Position numbers and translations under genes: made by a program
In this document: positions 58,866-64,000 of the stretch, piece by piece
Layout: every line of letters begins with the position of its first letter
Position numbering within the stretch: position 1 is the first letter of the stretch
NCBI GenBank assembly: GCA_033391075.1
Contig: JAWPMV010000001.1
Coordinates: forward strand, 6,572,001 to 6,636,000
Source: Bacteroidia bacterium
GTDB lineage: Bacteria; Bacteroidota; Bacteroidia; J057
Direction of reading: 5' to 3'
Length of the DNA: 64,000 nt
The notes under the pieces: model-generated
The model's database searches: none
Seen by the model: only the letters and a program-made list of their open reading frames with translations
What the model was told of the DNA's origin: nothing

Positions 58866-60772
58866 ATGGAGATCTTTTCAAATGATTTGGCTGCTTCAAT
58901 GATAGCAGCTGCATCAAATTTACAAAGATTCCATAACTCCTGCTGCGTACCATGGTCGATGAATTTATCAGGCACTCCCAAACGCTTGATTTGGGCAGAA
59001 TATCCCTGATCGGCCATGAATTCTACCACTGCAGAACCAAAGCCTCCTTTGATGGCACCATCTTCTACGGTGATCACTTTGCTGTATTTCGTAAATACCT
59101 CATGAAGCATTTCTTCATCTATGGGTTTTACAAAACGCATATCATAGTGAGCCGGATAAATGCCTTCTTTATTCAATTCAGCAAGGGCAGCTTGAGCAAA
59201 GTTGCCGGGATGACCGATGGTAAGGATAGCGATATCTTCTCCTTCTGTCAGCTGGCGACCTTTTCCTACTTCCAGGAGTTCCAAAGGAGTTCTCCACTCA
59301 GGCATAACGCCTTGTCCACGAGGATAGCGGATAGAGAATGGACCTTCTTCCCATTTGGTAGAAGTGTACATGAGGTTTCTTAGCTCTGACTCATTCATCG
59401 GAGCCGAGATCACCATATTCGGGATACAACGGAAGTAAGCCAAATCAAATACCCCATGATGTGTAGCGCCATCCGCACCTGCCAATCCTCCTCGATCGAG
59501 GCAGAAGACAACGGGCAATTTTTGGAGGGCAACATCATGAACAACCTGATCATAGGCTCTTTGCATGAAGGTCGAGTAGATATTACAGAATACTTTCATG
59601 CCCTGAGTCGCAAGACCGGCAGAGAAAGTAACTGCATGTTGCTCAGCAATGCCGACATCGAAAGAACGATCCGGCATTTCTTTAAGCATATATTTCAAAC
59701 TACAACCACTCGGCATCGCAGGAGTTACTCCCATGATGCGCTCATCCTCTTTCGCCAATTCAATAATGGTATGTCCAAATACATCCTGGTACTTGGGAGG
59801 CTGTGGAGCGTCGAAGGTCTTTTTTACAATTTCACCTGTGCCTTTATCGAACAGACCCGGCGCATGCCATTTGGTTTGGTCTTTCTCTGCGAGGTCAAAT
59901 CCTTTTCCTTTTACGGTAACACAGTGAAGTAATTTCGGACCGGGGATATCTTTGAGATCACTCATCACACGAACCAGATGATTGATGTCATGTCCATCGA
60001 TAGGACCGAAATAACGGAAACCCAATGCTTCGAATAGCATACCTGGCTTGGTTGCTGCTGTCAGCATTTGTTCCAGCTTACGGGCAGCACCTCTGGCTTT
60101 AGGTCCAAACTTTTCCAATTTGCCCAACAGCTTCCACAGCTCATCACGAATCTTGTTATAGGTATGAGAAGTGGTAATATCTGTGAGGTATTCTTTGAGT
60201 GCACCTACATTGGGGTCAATGGACATGCAATTGTCATTAAGGATCACCAGTAAATCAGCATCTTCCCATCCTCCGTGGTTTAATCCCTCAAAAGCAATCC
60301 CTCCTGTCATCGCACCATCCCCAATCACAGCTATCACTTTTTTATCCTGCTCTCCTTTATAGGCCTTGGCAACCGCCATTCCGACTGCAGCGGATACAGA
60401 AGTAGAAGAGTGTCCTACCCCAAAAGTATCGTATTCAGATTCCGATCTTTTAGGGAAACCGGAGATACCGCCAAACTTTCTGTTTGTATGAAAGCGATCT
60501 CTACGACCCGTAATCAGTTTATGGCCATAAGCCTGGTGTCCTACATCCCAAACCACCTGATCATAAGGAGTATTGAAAACGTAATGAATGGCAGCAGTTA
60601 TTTCTACTACTCCGAGACTTGCACCAAAGTGTCCACCATTTACAGAAACAGTAGAAATGATGTAGTCTCTCAAATCCTTACAGAAATCATAAAGCTCTTC
60701 CGGCTTCAGTTTTCTCAGGTCCTCAGGGATATTAACTTTCTGTAGGAGCTTACCAGCTTCAATTGCACTCAT
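58862..60772 (-). CDS. dxs: 1-deoxy-D-xylulose-5-phosphate synthase
   Basis: A 636-residue thiamine-diphosphate enzyme that joins pyruvate and glyceraldehyde-3-phosphate, the first step of the MEP isoprenoid pathway. The N-terminal VNGGHFGASLGVVEITAAIHYVF and WDVGHQAYGHKLITGRRD (about 70-87) are diagnostic. The ThDP/Mg motif is GDGAMTGGIAFEGLNHGG near 150-167, followed by ILNDNCMSI. The pyrimidine domain has VGIAEQHAVTFSAGLA near 368, and DRGGLAGADGATHHGVFD is the Dxs signature. It heads the dxs-maoC-thioesterase run. Confidence 0.97.
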   Translation of the reverse strand: MSAIEAGKLLQKVNIPEDLRKLKPEELYDFCKDLRDYIISTVSVNGGHFGASLGVVEITAAIHYVFNTPYDQVVWDVGHQAYGHKLITGRRDRFHTNRKFGGISGFPKRSESEYDTFGVGHSSTSVSAAVGMAVAKAYKGEQDKKVIAVIGDGAMTGGIAFEGLNHGGWEDADLLVILNDNCMSIDPNVGALKEYLTDITTSHTYNKIRDELWKLLGKLEKFGPKARGAARKLEQMLTAATKPGMLFEALGFRYFGPIDGHDINHLVRVMSDLKDIPGPKLLHCVTVKGKGFDLAEKDQTKWHAPGLFDKGTGEIVKKTFDAPQPPKYQDVFGHTIIELAKEDERIMGVTPAMPSGCSLKYMLKEMPDRSFDVGIAEQHAVTFSAGLATQGMKVFCNIYSTFMQRAYDQVVHDVALQKLPVVFCLDRGGLAGADGATHHGVFDLAYFRCIPNMVISAPMNESELRNLMYTSTKWEEGPFSIRYPRGQGVMPEWRTPLELLEVGKGRQLTEGEDIAILTIGHPGNFAQAALAELNKEGIYPAHYDMRFVKPIDEEMLHEVFTKYSKVITVEDGAIKGGFGSAVVEFMADQGYSAQIKRLGVPDKFIDHGTQQELWNLCKFDAAAIIEAAKSFEKISI

Positions 60773-60799
60773 GTGTTCGTGTTATTTGAGTTTTCTTAT

Positions 60800-60863
60800 G
60801 AGAGCATAACCTAGACTCCATATGAATTGTTATACATATATGGATATTCGACTATGTTCTCTC
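60800..60863. other. Imperfect inverted repeat between sucA and dxs
   Basis: GAGAGCATA near 60800 pairs with the TATGTTCTCTC near 60853, and inside them CCATAT pairs with ATATGG. No T-run follows, so it is not a standard terminator. It may slow or end transcription leaving sucA, or fold in the dxs leader. Support is the sequence symmetry only. Confidence 0.4.
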
Positions 60864-60876
60864 AGCTTGCCTTTGC

Positions 60877-63618
60877 CTAGAGTGATTTGGCAAAAGATGC
60901 GTCTATTATCGCTTTTTCCTGTATAGCATGTTGTTTATAAAATCCCGTCGCAGGACTTGGACTTGGCTTTCTTCCGATATAATGAATTTTCACATCTGTC
61001 ATTACTCTCAGAATAAAGTTCCAGGGGCCCATATTCCTGGGTTCTTCTTGCACCCAGACATATTCAACACCATTATATTTCTTGATGATTTCTCTCAACT
61101 GAACTACAGGTAGGGGATAAAGCTGTTCTATCCTAACGATAGCAACATCTTTACGCTTTTCTTCCTGTTGTCTATTGAGCAAATCATAGTAGATCTTTCC
61201 ACTACAGAATAATACGCGTTTTACCTTTTTTGGATCTGCATAAGTATCATCAATTACTTCCTGGAAACGAGTTCCTTTGGCAAAGTCTTCAACTTTACTA
61301 ACACAAAGCGGATATCGTAGCAGTTTTTTCGGCGTAAATACAACCAGTGGAAGCCTGAAATCGCGTTTCAGCTGCCTACGCATTACATGGAAGAAGTTTG
61401 CAGGAGTGGTACAGTTGACAATCTGCATATTTTTCCTCGCACAGAGCTCAAGGTAGCGCTCAATTCTGGCTGAAGAGTGCTCAGGCCCTTGTCCTTCAAA
61501 TCCATGTGGCAATAACTGGATCAGCCCACTCATTCTTTGCCATTTGGTTTCGGCACTTGAGATGTATTGATCCATGATGATCTGGGCTCCATTGGCAAAA
61601 TCACCAAATTGTGCTTCCCAAATCACCATATTATTAGGGTTGGTGATCGAATATCCATATTCAAATCCCAAAACTCCATATTCGGAGAGGAGGGAATTGT
61701 ATGCGATAAACTCTGATTGCCCTTCTTTCAAATTGTTGAGGGGAATATAATCCTGCTCCGCATCTTCACTCACAATCACTGCATGCCTGTGAGAAAAGGT
61801 TCCTCTTCTACAATCCTGTCCACTCAAGCGGATCGGATGCCCTTCCAGCAATAAAGAGGCATAAGCCAGCAATTCGCCCAAAGCCCAATCCAATCTATCT
61901 TCTTTCAACATCCGCAGGCGATCCCCAAAGAGTTTTACAATCTTTTTGTGGGCTTTGAAGTCCGCAGGGATATCATGTAGCTTCTCTATAAGTTCCGATA
62001 CCAGTTTTTTAGTCAAACCTGTATCTGGAGAAAGTTTTTCAAAGTCTTCTTTTTTCGGTCTGCGTATGCCGTCCCAGGTTCCTTTGAGGAAAGGTGCATG
62101 CTCCAGTTTTTCTGTCGCACGAGATTCCTCCAGTTCTTCCTGTAGCATTTTCTTAAACTCCCGCTCCAGCTGTTTAGCCATTTCTCCTTCAAGAGCACCC
62201 GCTTCTACCAGTTTATTCACATAGATCTGACGAGGATCCGGATGCTTTTTAATGGTTTTATATAGGAGTGGTTGGGTGAAACTGGGTTCATCGGCTTCAT
62301 TATGACCATGACGACGGTAACACAGCAAATCTATAAATACATCTCTATGGAAAGTCTGACGAAATTCCATTGCTAATTCAATCGCAAATACCAGGGCCTC
62401 CACATCATCTCCATTTACATGGAAAACCGGAGAGCCTGTGATTTTGGCAATATCCGTACAATAGGTACTGGATCTCGCGTCTGTATAATTGGTCGTGAAT
62501 CCGATTTGGTTGTTGATCACCATGTGGATGGTTCCTCCTGTCTGGTAACCTTCGAGGCGAGACATTTGAATCACCTCATAGACAATCCCCTGAGCCGCGA
62601 CTGCAGCATCCCCATGTATGAGAATCGGTGCCAGCTTCTCATGATCTCCTCCATATTTGTGATCAATCTTTGCACGGGAAACTCCTTCAACCACTGGATT
62701 TACCGTTTCCAGGTGAGAAGGATTGGGCATAAGGCTCAAATGCACCTCATTTCCAACAGAAGTTTTGATGTCTGCAGAAAAGCCCATGTGATACTTTACA
62801 TCTCCCTGAAAGAGGCTGTCTTCATATTCTTTGCCTTCAAATTCAGAAAAGACTTCATCATATTCTTTGCGAAGGATGTTGGTCAGCACATTCAATCTTC
62901 CTCTATGAGCCATACCGATGATGAACTCTTTTATTCCCAACTCCGCACCTTTCTCTATAATGGAATCCAAAGCTGGAATCAAAGCCTCCGCTCCTTCAAG
63001 AGAAAAGCGCTTCTGTCCCACAAATTTGGTTCCCAGGAATTTTTCAAAGAAAACTGCCTTATTCAGCATTCCCAGCAAATGCTTCTTCTTATCCATTGAG
63101 AAATTAGGGGTATTTCTACTTCCCTCCATTCTCTCCTGCATCCATTCGATTCTTTCCGGATGACGAATGTATCGATATTCGGCTCCTATGGATTGGCAAT
63201 AGGTTTGCTCAAGCAGAGTAATAATATCTTTCAATTTTGTCGGGCCAGAAAATCCAACGTCTTTCCCCGCTTGAAACATATCGTTCAAATCCCCCTCATC
63301 AAGACCAAAGTTTTTCAACTCCAGGGTAGGGGAGTATTTTCTTCTATCTCTAACTGGATTGGTTTTGGTAAATAAGTGTCCTCTGGTTCTGTAGGCATTG
63401 ATGAGATTCAATACCGCGAGTTCTTTACTTCCTAACACATCACTCGTCTCCTGTCCATTCGAACTTCCATTGGAATAGTTTTGCTGAGCAAATTCAAAAC
63501 CATCAAAAAATCTTTTCCAGGAAGGGTCAACGGAAGCTGGATCTGCCTGATAATCTTTGTAGAGGTTTTCTACAAATTCTGGGTTGCTGTTGCTTAAAAA
63601 TGACAAATTGTCCGACAT
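60877..63618 (-). CDS. sucA: 2-oxoglutarate dehydrogenase E1 component
   Basis: A 913-residue ThDP enzyme of the TCA cycle, normal E1 length. The N-terminal LSNSNPEFVENLYKDYQADP segment anchors the protein to E2. GMAHRGRLNVLTNIL near 236 and MNNQIGFTT-like VINNQIGFTTNYTDARSS near 362 are signatures. GDD in VNGDDVEALVF near 390-400 binds ThDP/Mg. The HRHGHNEADEPSFTQP segment and later GQDCRRGTFSHRHAV near 604 are typical. The E2 gene (sucB) is not adjacent. The minus-strand upstream region contains TACCTTAG, a near match to the -7 consensus. Confidence 0.96.
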   Translation of the reverse strand: MSDNLSFLSNSNPEFVENLYKDYQADPASVDPSWKRFFDGFEFAQQNYSNGSSNGQETSDVLGSKELAVLNLINAYRTRGHLFTKTNPVRDRRKYSPTLELKNFGLDEGDLNDMFQAGKDVGFSGPTKLKDIITLLEQTYCQSIGAEYRYIRHPERIEWMQERMEGSRNTPNFSMDKKKHLLGMLNKAVFFEKFLGTKFVGQKRFSLEGAEALIPALDSIIEKGAELGIKEFIIGMAHRGRLNVLTNILRKEYDEVFSEFEGKEYEDSLFQGDVKYHMGFSADIKTSVGNEVHLSLMPNPSHLETVNPVVEGVSRAKIDHKYGGDHEKLAPILIHGDAAVAAQGIVYEVIQMSRLEGYQTGGTIHMVINNQIGFTTNYTDARSSTYCTDIAKITGSPVFHVNGDDVEALVFAIELAMEFRQTFHRDVFIDLLCYRRHGHNEADEPSFTQPLLYKTIKKHPDPRQIYVNKLVEAGALEGEMAKQLEREFKKMLQEELEESRATEKLEHAPFLKGTWDGIRRPKKEDFEKLSPDTGLTKKLVSELIEKLHDIPADFKAHKKIVKLFGDRLRMLKEDRLDWALGELLAYASLLLEGHPIRLSGQDCRRGTFSHRHAVIVSEDAEQDYIPLNNLKEGQSEFIAYNSLLSEYGVLGFEYGYSITNPNNMVIWEAQFGDFANGAQIIMDQYISSAETKWQRMSGLIQLLPHGFEGQGPEHSSARIERYLELCARKNMQIVNCTTPANFFHVMRRQLKRDFRLPLVVFTPKKLLRYPLCVSKVEDFAKGTRFQEVIDDTYADPKKVKRVLFCSGKIYYDLLNRQQEEKRKDVAIVRIEQLYPLPVVQLREIIKKYNGVEYVWVQEEPRNMGPWNFILRVMTDVKIHYIGRKPSPSPATGFYKQHAIQEKAIIDASFAKSL

Positions 63619-63827
63619 TACTTCTTCTTTTTTCCTTTGCTAATAGGTTGACGGAAATAATCCTGCTAAGGTACGGAATTATCTATTTCTATATATGCTA
63701 AAACTGTGCGAAAGCTTTTTGTTTAGACAATTAAAAAACGATAGAGTATCAGAAATCTTTAGTTTATTGGAAAAAACTATTTAATTGTGTCTCCATGTAG
63801 CTAAATCACGAGGAAATCTTTCTTAGC

Positions 63828-64000
63828 ATGAGAAAATCTTATACTGAAATAACTGTCAGAAGCTGGACCCTTGACCTATATGGTCAGGTCAGCAATTCCA
63901 AATTTTTAGAGTTTTTGGAAGAAGCTCGTTGGAATCATTTCCAGGGATTCTTTGAATCTGGTATGTTTATGGATCTGGGGCTGGCTTTCGTTTTGGTGAA
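63828..64000 (+). CDS. Acyl-CoA thioesterase-like protein, partial (cut by window end)
   Basis: The first 57 residues are visible. DLYGQVSNSKFLEFLEEARW has the Asp and the xVxNSxFLEFLEEARW pattern of 4HBT/YbgC-like hotdog thioesterases, so this is a second family member near the one at 58.0-58.4 kb. A purine-rich GAGGAA lies about 15 bp before the ATG. It is divergent from sucA. The rest is outside the window. Confidence 0.72.
   Translation, partial: MRKSYTEITVRSWTLDLYGQVSNSKFLEFLEEARWNHFQGFFESGMFMDLGLAFVLV

Overview
The window comes from a member of the Bacteroidota. Three proteins end in the type IX secretion (Por) sorting domain, the TonB-dependent receptor has the phylum's usual N-terminal carboxypeptidase-D-like domain, regulators are LytS/LytTR or membrane-AraC types, the tRNA does not encode its full CCA, and some start regions carry the TAnnTTTG promoter box. 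Many secreted proteins and the sulfotransferase/desaturase genes would fit a marine, gliding-type Cytophagia or Saprospiria organism, but the sequence does not settle the genus.

Layout. 1-6.5 kb: four tandem secreted paralogues (the first cut by the window edge), a GH113-like glycosidase, a NeuD-type acetyltransferase, a duplicated lipoprotein pair and a fructosamine-kinase-like protein. 6.6-16 kb: an SH3-domain protein, a cluster of DnaA-box-like sites, ddl, IS110-family copy 1, recR, a GT2 fusion protein, a secreted unknown and a TonB-dependent receptor. 16-22 kb: an M36 metalloprotease, a YyaL/DUF255 protein, and tRNA-Asn with a decayed second copy behind it. 22-31.6 kb: small secreted proteins, an amidohydrolase, a serine hydrolase, an ABC exporter and a divergent membrane-bound AraC regulator. 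31.8-42 kb: a DUF2341 T9SS cargo protein, an FkbH-like protein, a tandem repeat and a tight five-gene operon (MMPL transporter, desaturase, alpha/beta-fold protein, condensation-carrier protein, sulfotransferase). 42-49.4 kb: an oxidoreductase, a PfkB kinase with ispF, and two zinc-ribbon DUF4178 proteins with small envelope proteins. 49.4-50.9 kb: dispersed repeats and IS110-family copy 2. 51-58 kb: a VWA protein and a LytS-LytTR operon ending in a secreted propeller protein. 58-64 kb: thioesterase, MaoC, dxs, sucA and a second thioesterase that runs off the end.

Two results stand out. First, both IS110 copies carry a 5' non-coding region that folds as a bridge RNA, and its guides can be read: one loop matches the target TGTCATCCCGG and the other matches the element's own joined ends. 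Both copies sit at that exact sequence in the same roughly 90-bp dispersed host repeat. Second, the operon at 35.4-41.9 kb combines a sulfotransferase, a condensation-superfamily acyltransferase with its own carrier domain, an alpha/beta-fold protein whose nucleophile is Cys, a desaturase and an MMPL transporter. This parallels the mycobacterial sulfolipid locus in function and may make and export an undescribed sulfated, unsaturated lipid.

Housekeeping functions include recR, ddl (cell wall), dxs and ispF (the two MEP-pathway isoprenoid genes here, about 13 kb apart) and sucA (TCA cycle). No CRISPR array, prophage or rRNA was seen.
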